Shown here in pieces: positions 15,323 through 25,496 of a stretch of 53,614 nucleotides of DNA (the first letter of the stretch is position 1; each line of letters starts with the position of its first letter). This DNA comes from Clavibacter tessellarius. GTDB taxonomy: Bacteria; Actinomycetota; Actinomycetes; Actinomycetales; Microbacteriaceae. Position numbers and translations under genes: made by a program. The notes under the pieces are model-generated. The model had not been told where the DNA came from. It ran no database searches and saw nothing but the letters and a program-made list of their open reading frames with translations. Location of the stretch: positions 1 through 53,614 of the forward strand of contig NZ_LQXA01000049.1 in assembly GCF_001618005.1 (NCBI RefSeq), given 5' to 3'.

Positions 15323-17595
15323 TCTCGAGGCTCCTCGTCGTCCTCTGCGTGGTGCTCACGTTCGTCGTCGCGGGATCCGCCGCCGTCGACGCCGACATGC
15401 GGGACCGCGCGGCGCGCGACGCGGTCGCGGCGGGGTGGGGCTCGCCGTTCGTCGTCCCGGTCCTGCCCGAGACGACGGATCCGGGCATCGTCGCGGACGC
15501 CTTCGCCACCGCCGCCCAGGAGACCGGCGTCTCGGTCATCCGCCAGGCGGAGGGCGTCGACGGCGCGCAGGAGAAGACGACGCTCTACGTGCTCCTCGCC
15601 GACGGATCGCAGCTCCCGAGCGCCTTCCCGCTGTCGACGGGCCGCTTCCTCACGCCGGAGGAGTCCCGGGGCAGCACCGGCTCCGTCGCCACGGCAGCGG
15701 TCGGCGACCCCTCGGCCGTCGGCACCATCGCGGACCTCGGCGAGGACGACCGGTTCCTCATCCGGCCCCTGCGCACCGCATTCGACACCCTGCTGCCCGA
15801 CGGCGCGTACCGCATGGAGTGCCGGTCCCGGGAGGACTGCCGCGCATTCCTGGAGCGCGTCGCCGCGCTCGTGGACGAGCGCGCTCCCCAGGCGGCCCTC
15901 ACGGCCGACCTCCTGGCGACGCCGCACAGCGGCGGAGGATCGAGCACGGGCGGAGTCGAGCCGGTGACCGCCGTCGTCGTCATCCTGTTCCTGTTCGTCG
16001 TCATCCTCATCCTCTACCGCCAGCTCGCGCAGGCCCGGCGCACGGGCGTGCTCCGGCTGCACGGCCGCGGCACGTTCGAGGTGTGGTTCCTCATCACGGG
16101 CCGGCTCCTGCTCCTCACCGTGGGCAGCGCCGGAGCGGTCGCGGTGGCGGCCACGGCCCTCGTGCCCGGGAGCACCGTCGCGCTGGCGGTCGTCGTCGGC
16201 GGCGCGGTCGCCCGGCTCCTCGGCGCGCTCCTCGTCGCCTCGTCCCTCACCTGCGTCACGATCCGACGGCTGCGCATCGCGGACGCCCTGAAGGACCGGA
16301 AGGACACGCGAGCGCTCTTCTGGACCAGCACGACGCTCAAGGCCGCCGCGACCGTCGCGCTCGTGATCACGGGCGCCACCACGGCATCGCAGGTCCAGGT
16401 CATCCGGCACCAGCAGGAGCTGGTCGGCAGCTGGAGCCGCGCCTCGGGCTACGCCGTGTTCCATCCGCAGGCGATCGGCGACGACGGCGAGACCGGGGGC
16501 GGGTCGGACCTGGGCCGCCTCGCGAACGAGGCGTACGACCTCTACGACGAGCTCGATGCGCGTGGCGCGCTGTACGTCGACGCGTCGGGGCTGCGGGCCC
16601 CTGATGGCCCGGGTCCGGATGGCGGGTCGCGCGGCGGATCGACGCATCCCGCCTCCCTCGTCGTCAACCCCGCCTACCTGACGGCTTTCCCGGTCCTCGG
16701 CGAGGACGGGGAGCCCGTGGTCGTCGACGAGGAGGACGCGGACTGGACCGTGCTCGTCCCGGCGACGATGCGCGGACGGGAGGACGATCTGCGGCGCACC
16801 TTCCAGGACGCGCGGCGCGGCATGGGGCAGGCGGACCGATCCCTCTTCCATCGCGACGGGGGGCTCGACACGTCGAGGCAGCAGGTGCGGATCATCTGGA
16901 CACAGCCCGGCCAGCGCCTCTTCGCCTTCGACCCGTCGGTGGGGGCGGATGACGGCGGGAGCGTGACGGACCCCGTCGTGCAGGTCATGACCCGGGCGGG
17001 CAGCGTCGGGTTCGACCGCGCGAACATGATGAGCGGCGGGATCGGCGATGCCCTCAAGGTCCGTCTCGACGGCGGCTCCACCGACGCCACGCTGGCCGAG
17101 CTCGCCCCGACGCTCCGGCGCCTCCATCTGGATGACAACCTCACCCACCTGACCACCCTCGACGACCACCAGGCGGCGGAGGTGCAGCGCCTCGACGACG
17201 AGCTGCGGCTCCTCGCCCTCGTGGGTGCGCTCCTGCTCGTGGGCGTCCTCGTGCTGACCCTGCAGAGCGTCGGCCTGATGTTCGAGCGGTCCTCCCGCCG
17301 GATCGTGATCCGCCGGATGTTCGGCCACGGGCTCGTGCGGCGCTACGCGGAGCCCCTCGGCGTTCTCGGCGCCATCTGGGCGGTCCAGTTCGGTGCCGCG
17401 CTCGCCGCGCACGCGTCGGGCTACGCGGGCCTCGGCACCGCGACGGCGGCGGACGGGAGCAGCGCGGACGCGGGCGTCGGCGGGGTCCTGATCACCACGG
17501 CGGCCGTGCTCGCCATCGAGCTGGTCGTCTCCGCGGCGTGGGCGGTGCGCCTCGAGCGACGCCGCACCGTCGACATCCTCAAGGGAGCCTTCTGA
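15319..17595 (+). CDS. Bacteriocin-associated integral membrane (immunity/permease) protein, FtsX-like layout
   Basis: 758 residues. One N-terminal membrane segment (about 4-22), an outside domain of about 190 residues with a Cys pair ('CRSREDC'), a cluster of four membrane segments (about 214-360), a second outside domain, then three C-terminal segments, the first being 'LLLVGVLVLTLQSVGLMF'. This layout and the coupled ATPase match the large membrane protein of lactococcin-972-type bacteriocin loci (TIGR01654/DUF1430 style), related in plan to FtsX/MacB permeases. The substrate may be a bacteriocin or another exported peptide. No bacteriocin gene is adjacent. Its stop overlaps the ATPase start by one nt. 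Confidence 0.72.
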   Translation: MISRLLVVLCVVLTFVVAGSAAVDADMRDRAARDAVAAGWGSPFVVPVLPETTDPGIVADAFATAAQETGVSVIRQAEGVDGAQEKTTLYVLLADGSQLPSAFPLSTGRFLTPEESRGSTGSVATAAVGDPSAVGTIADLGEDDRFLIRPLRTAFDTLLPDGAYRMECRSREDCRAFLERVAALVDERAPQAALTADLLATPHSGGGSSTGGVEPVTAVVVILFLFVVILILYRQLAQARRTGVLRLHGRGTFEVWFLITGRLLLLTVGSAGAVAVAATALVPGSTVALAVVVGGAVARLLGALLVASSLTCVTIRRLRIADALKDRKDTRALFWTSTTLKAAATVALVITGATTASQVQVIRHQQELVGSWSRASGYAVFHPQAIGDDGETGGGSDLGRLANEAYDLYDELDARGALYVDASGLRAPDGPGPDGGSRGGSTHPASLVVNPAYLTAFPVLGEDGEPVVVDEEDADWTVLVPATMRGREDDLRRTFQDARRGMGQADRSLFHRDGGLDTSRQQVRIIWTQPGQRLFAFDPSVGADDGGSVTDPVVQVMTRAGSVGFDRANMMSGGIGDALKVRLDGGSTDATLAELAPTLRRLHLDDNLTHLTTLDDHQAAEVQRLDDELRLLALVGALLLVGVLVLTLQSVGLMFERSSRRIVIRRMFGHGLVRRYAEPLGVLGAIWAVQFGAALAAHASGYAGLGTATAADGSSADAGVGGVLITTAAVLAIELVVSAAWAVRLERRRTVDILKGAF

Positions 17596-18287
17596 TGCAC
17601 GAGACCGGATCCACGCACGTCATCCCCGCGGCTCCCGGCACGGTGGTCTGCGAGCTCACCGACGTCACCCGCTCGTTCCGCGGACGGGAGGTGGTGCGCG
17701 GGCTGTCGCTGCGCGTCGAGGCGGGCGAGATGGTGGCCCTGACGGGTCGGAGCGGGTGCGGGAAGTCCACGGCGCTGAACATGATCGGGCTCCTCGACCG
17801 CCCGACGTCCGGCGACCTGCGGCTCTTCGACCGGCCCGCCCCGCGTCCGGGATCCCGGGGTGCGCGTCGTCTGCTCGCGGAGCGGATCGGGTACCTGTTC
17901 CAGAGCTTCGCGCTCCTGGACGAGGAGACGGCCGAGGGGAACCTGCGGGTCGCGCAGTCGTGGACGGGAGGCACCCGCCGATCACGTGCCGACCGGCGGG
18001 AGGAGGCGCTAGCCTCGGGGGGGCTCGCCGACCACGCCCGCGATCGCGTCTACGAGCTGTCCGGCGGCGAGCAGCAGCGCCTGGCGCTGGCGCGGCTGGC
18101 GCTCCGGCCGCGGGCCCTCGTGCTGGCCGACGAGCCGACCGGTTCTCTGGATCCGGCGAACCGCGCGCGTGTGCTCGACCTGCTCGACGGGATGCGCCGC
18201 CGGGGGACCGCCGTCGTGATCGTCACCCACGATCCCGAGGTGGCCGCGGCCTGCAGCCGCGTGGTGTCGCTCGAGCGCCCGCGTTAG
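17595..18287 (+). CDS. ABC transporter ATP-binding protein (bacteriocin-export type)
   Basis: 230 residues, one complete ABC domain: Walker A 'GRSGCGKST', Q-loop 'YLFQSFALLDEETAEGNL', signature 'LSGGEQQRLALARLAL', Walker B 'ALVLADEPTGSLD' and switch His in 'VIVTHDPEV'. The LolD/MacB-like Q-loop context fits ATPases that drive FtsX-type permeases, including the lactococcin-972 group. ATG overlaps the upstream stop (TGATG), so the two proteins are made together and should form one transporter. Nothing else in the operon follows. Confidence 0.92.
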   Translation: MHETGSTHVIPAAPGTVVCELTDVTRSFRGREVVRGLSLRVEAGEMVALTGRSGCGKSTALNMIGLLDRPTSGDLRLFDRPAPRPGSRGARRLLAERIGYLFQSFALLDEETAEGNLRVAQSWTGGTRRSRADRREEALASGGLADHARDRVYELSGGEQQRLALARLALRPRALVLADEPTGSLDPANRARVLDLLDGMRRRGTAVVIVTHDPEVAAACSRVVSLERPR

Positions 18288-18351
18288 CCCGGGTGGCGTC
18301 GCTCGGCCGGCCGGCCCGGCGATCCCGTGCGGGCGCCGCGCGACCTGTTGC

Positions 18352-18357
18352 TACCCT
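18352..18357 (+). promoter_or_regulatory. -10 element of leaderless glycosyltransferase operon
   Basis: TACCCT, 6 nt, then the ATG at 18364. No ribosome-binding site. Confidence 0.6.
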
Positions 18358-18363
18358 CGTGGC

Positions 18364-19098
18364 ATGCCCGCCAGCCTGAGCACGACCCTCATCGTCATGC
18401 CCGCGTTCAACGAGGAGGAGGCGGTCGGCGCGGTCGTGCGGGAGGTCCTCGGGACCCTGCCCGGCATCGCGTGCCTCGTCGTCAGCGACGGCTCGAAGGA
18501 CCGCACGGTCGAGGTCGCGCACGAGGCCGGCGCCCGCGTCCTGGAGCTCCCGTTCAACCTCGGCGTCGGCGGCGCGATGCGCGCGGGCTTCCGCTACGCG
18601 CAGCGGCACGGCTTCGACAACGTGATCCAGATCGACTCCGACGGGCAGCACAACCCGGAGAGCGTCCCGCAGCTGCTCGAGGCCCTCCAGCGCAAGGACG
18701 TCGTCATCGGCGCGCGCTTCGCAGGCGAGGGCGACTACGAGGTCTCCGGCCCGCGCAAGTGGGCGATGAGGTTCCTCAGCTTCACGCTCAGCCGCATCGC
18801 GCGCACGCCCCTCACCGACACGACCTCGGGCTACCGCGGCTCCGGCCCGCGCGCCATCGCGCTCTTCGCCGAGAACTACCCGGCCGAGTACCTCGGCGAC
18901 ACGGTCGAGTCGCTCGTCATCGCGGCCCGCCACGGCCTCACCATCGAGCAGGTGCCCGTGTCGATGCGGCCCCGCGCCGGCGGCGTCGCGTCGCACAACC
19001 CGGCGAAGGCCGCCATCTACCTGGCGCGCGCCGGCATGGCGCTCGTGATCGCCCTCATCCGTCCGATCAACCGATCCATCAAGGCGGTCACCGCGTGA
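18364..19098 (+). CDS. Family 2 glycosyltransferase, polyprenyl-phosphate sugar synthase type
   Basis: 244 residues, soluble GT-A fold. 'TLIVMPAFNEEEAVGAVVRE' begins the nucleotide-binding half, 'VSDGSKDRT' follows, and 'IQIDSDGQHNPESVPQL' holds the DxD-type metal motif of dolichol-phosphate mannose synthase-like enzymes. 'TDTTSGYRGSGPRAI' is another family block. It probably moves a sugar from a nucleotide donor to undecaprenyl phosphate on the cytosolic face. The DUF2304 gene overlaps its end by 4 nt, and GtrA- and DUF2142-type genes lie opposite, giving a coherent envelope-glycan module. Confidence 0.92.
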   Translation: MPASLSTTLIVMPAFNEEEAVGAVVREVLGTLPGIACLVVSDGSKDRTVEVAHEAGARVLELPFNLGVGGAMRAGFRYAQRHGFDNVIQIDSDGQHNPESVPQLLEALQRKDVVIGARFAGEGDYEVSGPRKWAMRFLSFTLSRIARTPLTDTTSGYRGSGPRAIALFAENYPAEYLGDTVESLVIAARHGLTIEQVPVSMRPRAGGVASHNPAKAAIYLARAGMALVIALIRPINRSIKAVTA

Positions 19099-19610
19099 AC
19101 CCCACCAGCTACGTCTTCACCCTCGTCGCGGCGCTGCTCGCCGTGGGCGTCGTCATCGAGCGCCTCCGCCGCCGCCGACTCCGCGAGCGTCACGCCGTGT
19201 GGTGGCTGGTGGCCGGCGTGGTCGCGCTGGTGATCAGCGTCTTCCCGCCGCTGCTCTCGGGCCTCGCCGCGTTCCTGGGCGTGCAGGAGCCGCTCAACCT
19301 CGCGTTCTTCGCGAGCATCGTCGTGATCTTCCTGGTGTGCGTGCAGTTCAGCGCCGAGCTCACCGACCTGGAGGACAAGGTGCGCCGCCTCGCGGAGGAG
19401 AGCGCGATGACCGACCTCCGGCTGCACGACCTGGAGAGCGAAGCGCGGGCGGCGCGCGACGCGGCCGAGGCCGCGGCGTCCCGGGATCAGCCCGCCGTCG
19501 GCTCCGCGGGGCGCGCGCCCGGCGCGACGTCGCCGTCGGCTCCGGGGGTCTCGGCATCCGAGGCGACCGGCGCCCCCGCCGACCGGTCCGCGAACACCCA
19601 GAACCGGTAG
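19095..19610 (+). CDS. DUF2304 family membrane protein
   Basis: 171 residues from the GTG overlapping the GT2 stop (GTGA). Three membrane segments at about 4-20, 35-52 and 65-85, then an amphipathic coiled-coil-like helix ('LTDLEDKVRRLAEESAMTDL') and a low-complexity tail. DUF2304 proteins are regularly encoded beside GT2 enzymes that make lipid-linked sugars and probably hold the enzyme at the membrane. The low-complexity tail overlaps, on the opposite strand, the tail of the GtrA gene by 124 nt. Confidence 0.85.
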   Translation: MNPTSYVFTLVAALLAVGVVIERLRRRRLRERHAVWWLVAGVVALVISVFPPLLSGLAAFLGVQEPLNLAFFASIVVIFLVCVQFSAELTDLEDKVRRLAEESAMTDLRLHDLESEARAARDAAEAAASRDQPAVGSAGRAPGATSPSAPGVSASEATGAPADRSANTQNR

Positions 19611-19996
19611 GCGGCGTAGTTCCACAGCGTCGTCAGCGCCGTGGAGACGAACTTGCCCACGATGTAGCCGGCGCCGATGCGGTCGAACAGCTCGATGATG
19701 AGCACGGTCGCGAGCGAGTTCACGGCCACGAGCACCGCGTACTTCCAGAGGCTGTGCCAGTCCGAGCGCTGGTGGCGGAACGTCAGGAAGCGCTGCATCA
19801 CATAGCTGACGAGCAGACCCGCCCAGAACGAGGTGGCGCTGGCGCCGCTGAGGGGCCAGCCGAGCACGTCGCGGCAGACGATGAGCAGGCCGAGGTCGAC
19901 GACGAACGCCACCCCGCCCACGGCGAGGTAGACGAAGGGCCCGTAGAGGCGGCCGGCGCGGAAGCGCGCGATGCGGCCCGGGATGCCGGTGCTCAC
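19487..19996 (-). CDS. GtrA family membrane protein
   Basis: 169 residues. Four membrane segments: 'FVYLAVGGVAFVVDLGLLI', 'ATSFWAGLLVSYVMQRFLTF' with the GtrA-type Arg/Phe turn, 'LWKYAVLVAVNSLATVLII' and 'KFVSTALTTLWNYAAYRFWVF', followed by a polar Ala/Pro tail. GtrA proteins are thought to flip or help transfer undecaprenyl-phosphate-linked sugars in cell-wall or O-antigen glucosylation. GTG start at 19996 overlaps the DUF2142 stop (GTGA), so the two are coupled. Its 3' end lies inside the DUF2304 gene on the other strand. Confidence 0.9.
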   Translation of the reverse strand: MSTGIPGRIARFRAGRLYGPFVYLAVGGVAFVVDLGLLIVCRDVLGWPLSGASATSFWAGLLVSYVMQRFLTFRHQRSDWHSLWKYAVLVAVNSLATVLIIELFDRIGAGYIVGKFVSTALTTLWNYAAYRFWVFADRSAGAPVASDAETPGADGDVAPGARPAEPTAG

Positions 19997-21720
19997 GCGG
20001 GGGACGACCCGTCGGCGCCGGGCCGGGTGGCACGCGGCGACGCCGCGGACGGCTCGCCGGCATCGGGCTCGCCGGCATCGCCCGCGCCGCCGGGGCGCGA
20101 TCCGGGCACGACGGCCGGGTGGGCCGCGGCCGCGGCCGCCACCGTGCCCGTGGTCGCGGCATGGCGGCCCGGCGATTCGGCAGGCGCTCCGCGTCCGGCA
20201 GCCACCACGGCGAGCAGCACCGCGGCGCCGACGACGACGGAGGCGACGGCCATCGCGACGATCCACGGCTCCACCCCCACGACGGGCGGCGACCAGCGCG
20301 GGCGGAACAGCAGATCGGCCCACGAGGCGCTGAGGCCGACCGAGTTGCGGCGCAGGAACGTCATCAGGGCGACGAACGCGGCGAGGCCGTGCACCACGGC
20401 GACCAGCACGAGGATCCGGCGGCGCACGAGGGCGGTCACCCGGTCGTAGGCGGGCGCCGCGACGACGGCCGCGATCAGGATCAGCACCACGTACGCCGGC
20501 AGGTTGTACCGGCCCTGCCACACGAATCCGGACGTCGTCACCGACGACGCCTGCACGAGCGCGGGCAGGATGAGGAAGCCGACGAGGCCGACCAGGACCG
20601 CGCGACGTCCGCCGGGCGGCGCGGGGACCATCATCGCCACGGCCACCAGCACGCCGCAGCCCACGAAGTAGGCGAACACCGCGTACGACGGGATCGCGGT
20701 GTCGAGCCAGCCGAAGTCGCCCACCATGTCGCGGGCGTAGTCGAAGGTGCGCTCGAACATGATCGTGAAGCCCTTCTGGAAGCTCATGCCGGCCCCCTCG
20801 TAGACGCCGACGGCCGCGAGCGAGCCCGTGTTGAGGATCCACGCCAGCGCGAGCCCGGTGGACGCGGCGACGACCCCGACGGCGGCGAGCACCTGCGGCC
20901 GGCGGAGGTAGGCCCAGAACCGGATCCAGCCGACGAGGCAGGCGCCCGCGACCACGACCAGGCCGAGCCACATGGGCGACAGGCCGCGCGCGTGCACGAG
21001 CACGCCGCCGGTCACCGCGAGGAACGCGGCGGTGCGCCAGCTCACCGGGCCCCCGCGGACGAGCCCGCTGACGTACGCGGCGGCGAACGCCATCGTGGCC
21101 GCGACCTCGAACCCGTTCGGGTTCACGGCGCCGAACAGCGAGAACGCCGTGGGAGTGAGCCCCGCGAACGCGGCCATGACGGGGAGGACGGGGCGCGGCA
21201 GCCGGGCGAGGTACGCGATGGCGGCGGCCGAGAGCAGCGTGCAGAGGAGCGCGCTGACCAGGCGCATGCCGAACACGCCCGTGGTGGTGCCGCCCCAGAT
21301 CAGGGTCGGCCAGCCGACGAGCAGGTAGTAGAGGGGGTCGTAGAGGCCGGCGCTCGTCTGGGTGGTGACGATCTCGTCGGCCGCGTCCCCAGGCGGGTAC
21401 CCGGGCGCGCAGTCGGCGGTGGTGTCCGGCTGGTGCCGGGCGCACGAGGCGGGGTCCGAGTACGCGACGCCGGCGGGCACCTGGACGATGCGCACCTGCG
21501 GATCGTCGGTGACGTCCCCGAGGTACTGGCCGCGCACGACCGACGCCGCCTTGTTGAGGTGCGCGGGCTCGTCCGGGCTCGCGCCGAGCGGCATCGTGAC
21601 CGCCCACAGCCCGCTGACCACGCCGATGCCGAGGAGGGCCGCGAGGAACACGAGGAGCGACGCCCGACGCTGCCGGCCGTCGACGTGCGGGGCGCGGGCG
21701 TGCGGGGGCGTTCGCGTCAT
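19993..21720 (-). CDS. DUF2142 family multi-pass membrane protein (GT-C-like)
   Basis: 575 residues with about 12 hydrophobic segments. After the first, the loop 'MPLGASPDEPAHLNKAASVV' has the Asp-Glu pair and His typical of DUF2142/GT-C membrane glycosyltransferases, consistent with an outside active site using lipid-phosphate sugars. A Cys pair ('SCARHQPDTTADC') occurs in the first large outside loop. The C-terminus is a Gly/Ala/Pro-rich cytosolic tail. The start at 21720 is preceded by GGAGAA; upstream in-frame sequence is Arg/Pro-rich and non-coding in character. It likely uses the lipid-linked sugar made by the GT2 at 18364. Confidence 0.85.
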   Translation of the reverse strand: MTRTPPHARAPHVDGRQRRASLLVFLAALLGIGVVSGLWAVTMPLGASPDEPAHLNKAASVVRGQYLGDVTDDPQVRIVQVPAGVAYSDPASCARHQPDTTADCAPGYPPGDAADEIVTTQTSAGLYDPLYYLLVGWPTLIWGGTTTGVFGMRLVSALLCTLLSAAAIAYLARLPRPVLPVMAAFAGLTPTAFSLFGAVNPNGFEVAATMAFAAAYVSGLVRGGPVSWRTAAFLAVTGGVLVHARGLSPMWLGLVVVAGACLVGWIRFWAYLRRPQVLAAVGVVAASTGLALAWILNTGSLAAVGVYEGAGMSFQKGFTIMFERTFDYARDMVGDFGWLDTAIPSYAVFAYFVGCGVLVAVAMMVPAPPGGRRAVLVGLVGFLILPALVQASSVTTSGFVWQGRYNLPAYVVLILIAAVVAAPAYDRVTALVRRRILVLVAVVHGLAAFVALMTFLRRNSVGLSASWADLLFRPRWSPPVVGVEPWIVAMAVASVVVGAAVLLAVVAAGRGAPAESPGRHAATTGTVAAAAAAHPAVVPGSRPGGAGDAGEPDAGEPSAASPRATRPGADGSSPA

Positions 21721-21856
21721 GGGTTCTCCGGGATGTGCTGCGCGTGCGGACAGGAGCGGCCGGCGGGCACCCTGCGGACGGCGCGGCGCCAGAGCGGTAC
21801 CGCGGTCCGAGTCGAGGATAGCCCGTCGCCCGCGCGGCCCCGCCGCCCCGCGACCC

Positions 21857-22027
21857 CTACGGCGTGGGCGTCTTGGCCGCGTTGTAGCGGCGACGGAGGG
21901 CACCGAGAACGATGGTGCCCACGACGAGGATGATGCCGATGATCCCGAGCCAGACGAGGCCCTTGATGGCGAAGCCGACGACGGTGAGGATCAGCCAGAG
22001 GACGAGCAGGACGACGATGAATGCCAC
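21857..22027 (-). CDS. Small hydrophobic membrane protein
   Basis: 56 residues from GTG at 22027, with GAAGGAAGA upstream. Almost all of it is hydrophobic: 'FIVVLLVLWLILTVVGFAI' and 'IIGIILVVGTIVLGAL' form two membrane hairpin segments, and it ends with a short basic tail. Small proteins of this type, often annotated just 'hydrophobic protein', are common in actinobacteria and related to the Lmo0937 group; function unknown, often stress-linked. Single gene. Confidence 0.75.
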   Translation of the reverse strand: MAFIVVLLVLWLILTVVGFAIKGLVWLGIIGIILVVGTIVLGALRRRYNAAKTPTP

Positions 22028-22210
22028 GGGGGTCTTCCTTCGGTTCGGGCGCGGCCGGACGGGATCCCGACCGGAGGGGCGAGCGGCGGAGGAGGTGCAG
22101 CGGGCCGCTCGGCGCCCCGATGCTACCCCGGACCGTCCCGCCCGCGACCCCGGCAGGACGACAGGGCGCACCCCGATCCGCGCCCCGCGCGCCCCCGCGC
22201 GCGGTAGCGA

Positions 22211-23461
22211 TCAGGAGACGGCGGCGGCGTCGAGCGCGTCGGCGATCCGCTCGGCCCGGCGCGTGCGGCGGCCGACGAGCTGCAGCACGAGCGCGACCAG
22301 GGCGCTCGCGGCGACGAACGCGCCGTAGACGGTGAGGACGATCGGCAGGCCGTCGGCCTGCACGAACACCCCCGCGACCACGCTCGGGACGCCGAACGCG
22401 AGGTAGCTCGCGACGTAGACCGAGGAGAGCAGGCTCGCGCGCTCGGCGACCGGCGCCTCGGCGAGCACCAGCCGGAGGCCCGCCTGGAAGCCGGCGCCGA
22501 AGCCCACGCCGCCCACGACCGCGGCGACCGCGAAGAGGGGGAGCGACGCGGTCCAGATGGCGGCGACGAGGCCGACCGGCCCGAGCACGAGCGCGACCAC
22601 GCCGACGACGAGGCTGCGGCGGGCGTCGCGCGTGCGGATCACGATGCCGGTGATCGCGCCCGTGCCGGTGAACAGGGCGATCGCGGCGCCCGTGAGCGCG
22701 GCGCTGTGCAGGCCGAAGGTGTCGCCGAGCACGGATCCGATGAAGGCCAGGAACATGCCGCCGAGCGCCCAGCTCGCGATCATGCCGCCGACGACCGCGG
22801 TGAAGACCGAGCGGGCGGCGCGCGGCACCGCGACCGACGGGATCAGTGACCGGAGAGCCCCGGCCCGACGCGGCTGGCGCTCGGGCACGCACGCGACGGC
22901 GATCCCGGCCGCCACCATGAGCGCCGCGAGCACCACGAAGACCGTCTCCTCGGGCGCGGGGCCGTAGGCCACGAGGAAGCCGCTGCCGAGCGCGCCGACC
23001 GTGAGCGCGGCCGGCGGGACGACGCCGTTGAGGAACGCGGCGAGGCCCGAGCGGCGGGACGGCTGGTGGTCGATCATGCCGGCGCCGAGCGCGCCCGTGG
23101 CGAGGCCGATCGCGAGTCCCTGGAGGATCCGCGCGATCACGAGCGCGAGCCCGTCGTGCGCGAAGGCGAACACGAGCATCGCGGCGGTGGAGACGAGGAG
23201 GGCCCCGAGGATCACGGGCCGCCGGCCGACGTGGTCCGAGAGGCGGCCGGCGGTGAGCAGCGTCGCGAGGAGGCCGGCCACGTAGACCGCGAAGACGGCC
23301 GTCAGCACCACCGGCGGCAGCGCCCACTCCTCCTGGTACACCGGGTAGAGGGGCGAGGGCGCGGCGCCCGAGGCGATGAGCACGAGCAGCGTGAGCGCGT
23401 AGACGAGGAGGCCGGCGACCGGCTCGCGGCGGGCGGTCACGGCTCGGGTGTCGGTGGTCAT
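22211..23461 (-). CDS. MFS transporter
   Basis: 416 residues with 12 predicted membrane segments and the MFS loop motif 'AGRLSDHVGRRPVILGALL' between segments 2 and 3. 'SGAAPSPLYPVYQEEW' just after the first segment is typical of the drug/solute efflux branch (multidrug or sugar-efflux-like). Substrate unknown. ATG at 23461 has GAGGAG upstream; upstream in-frame sequence is not protein-like. Divergent from the ABC-F gene, sharing a 148-nt gap. Confidence 0.9.
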   Translation of the reverse strand: MTTDTRAVTARREPVAGLLVYALTLLVLIASGAAPSPLYPVYQEEWALPPVVLTAVFAVYVAGLLATLLTAGRLSDHVGRRPVILGALLVSTAAMLVFAFAHDGLALVIARILQGLAIGLATGALGAGMIDHQPSRRSGLAAFLNGVVPPAALTVGALGSGFLVAYGPAPEETVFVVLAALMVAAGIAVACVPERQPRRAGALRSLIPSVAVPRAARSVFTAVVGGMIASWALGGMFLAFIGSVLGDTFGLHSAALTGAAIALFTGTGAITGIVIRTRDARRSLVVGVVALVLGPVGLVAAIWTASLPLFAVAAVVGGVGFGAGFQAGLRLVLAEAPVAERASLLSSVYVASYLAFGVPSVVAGVFVQADGLPIVLTVYGAFVAASALVALVLQLVGRRTRRAERIADALDAAAVS

Positions 23462-23597
23462 GCGCGCTCCTCGCGGTCGGCGGATCCCGGCGACGAGCCG
23501 CCGGGCGGGCCGCTCCCCGTCGAGCGCGCGGCCCTCCCGGGCCACGAGGGGAGCCAACGGCGGACCGCTCGCGGGAATTCCCCGGGCGAGGGTCACC

Positions 23598-23603
23598 TAG
23601 GCT
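23598..23603 (+). promoter_or_regulatory. -10 element of leaderless ABC-F gene
   Basis: TAGGCT, 6 nt, then the GTG at 23610. Confidence 0.6.
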
Positions 23604-23609
23604 CGTGCG

Positions 23610-25427
<1,818 letters not shown>

Positions 25428-25442
25428 TCCGCCGGCCGGGAC

Positions 25443-25496
25443 CATCCGTCACGCCGGGCCGATCCGTCCCGCGGGATCGATCCGTCCCGCCGGTCA
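25443..25496. repeat. 18-bp degenerate tandem repeat, three copies
   Basis: CATCCGTCACGC (25443), GATCCGTCCCGC (25461) and GATCCGTCCCGC (25479) recur at exactly 18-bp steps in the gap between the ends of the ABC-F gene and the minus gene at 25494; TCCCGCGGGA inside is a palindrome. It may act as part of a convergent terminator. Confidence 0.6.

Noticed and set aside
14911-17412. 833-codon minus-strand open frame opposite moaE and the membrane protein gene
   Set aside because: Low-complexity Arg/Glu/Asp/His product and perfect register with the real plus-strand genes.
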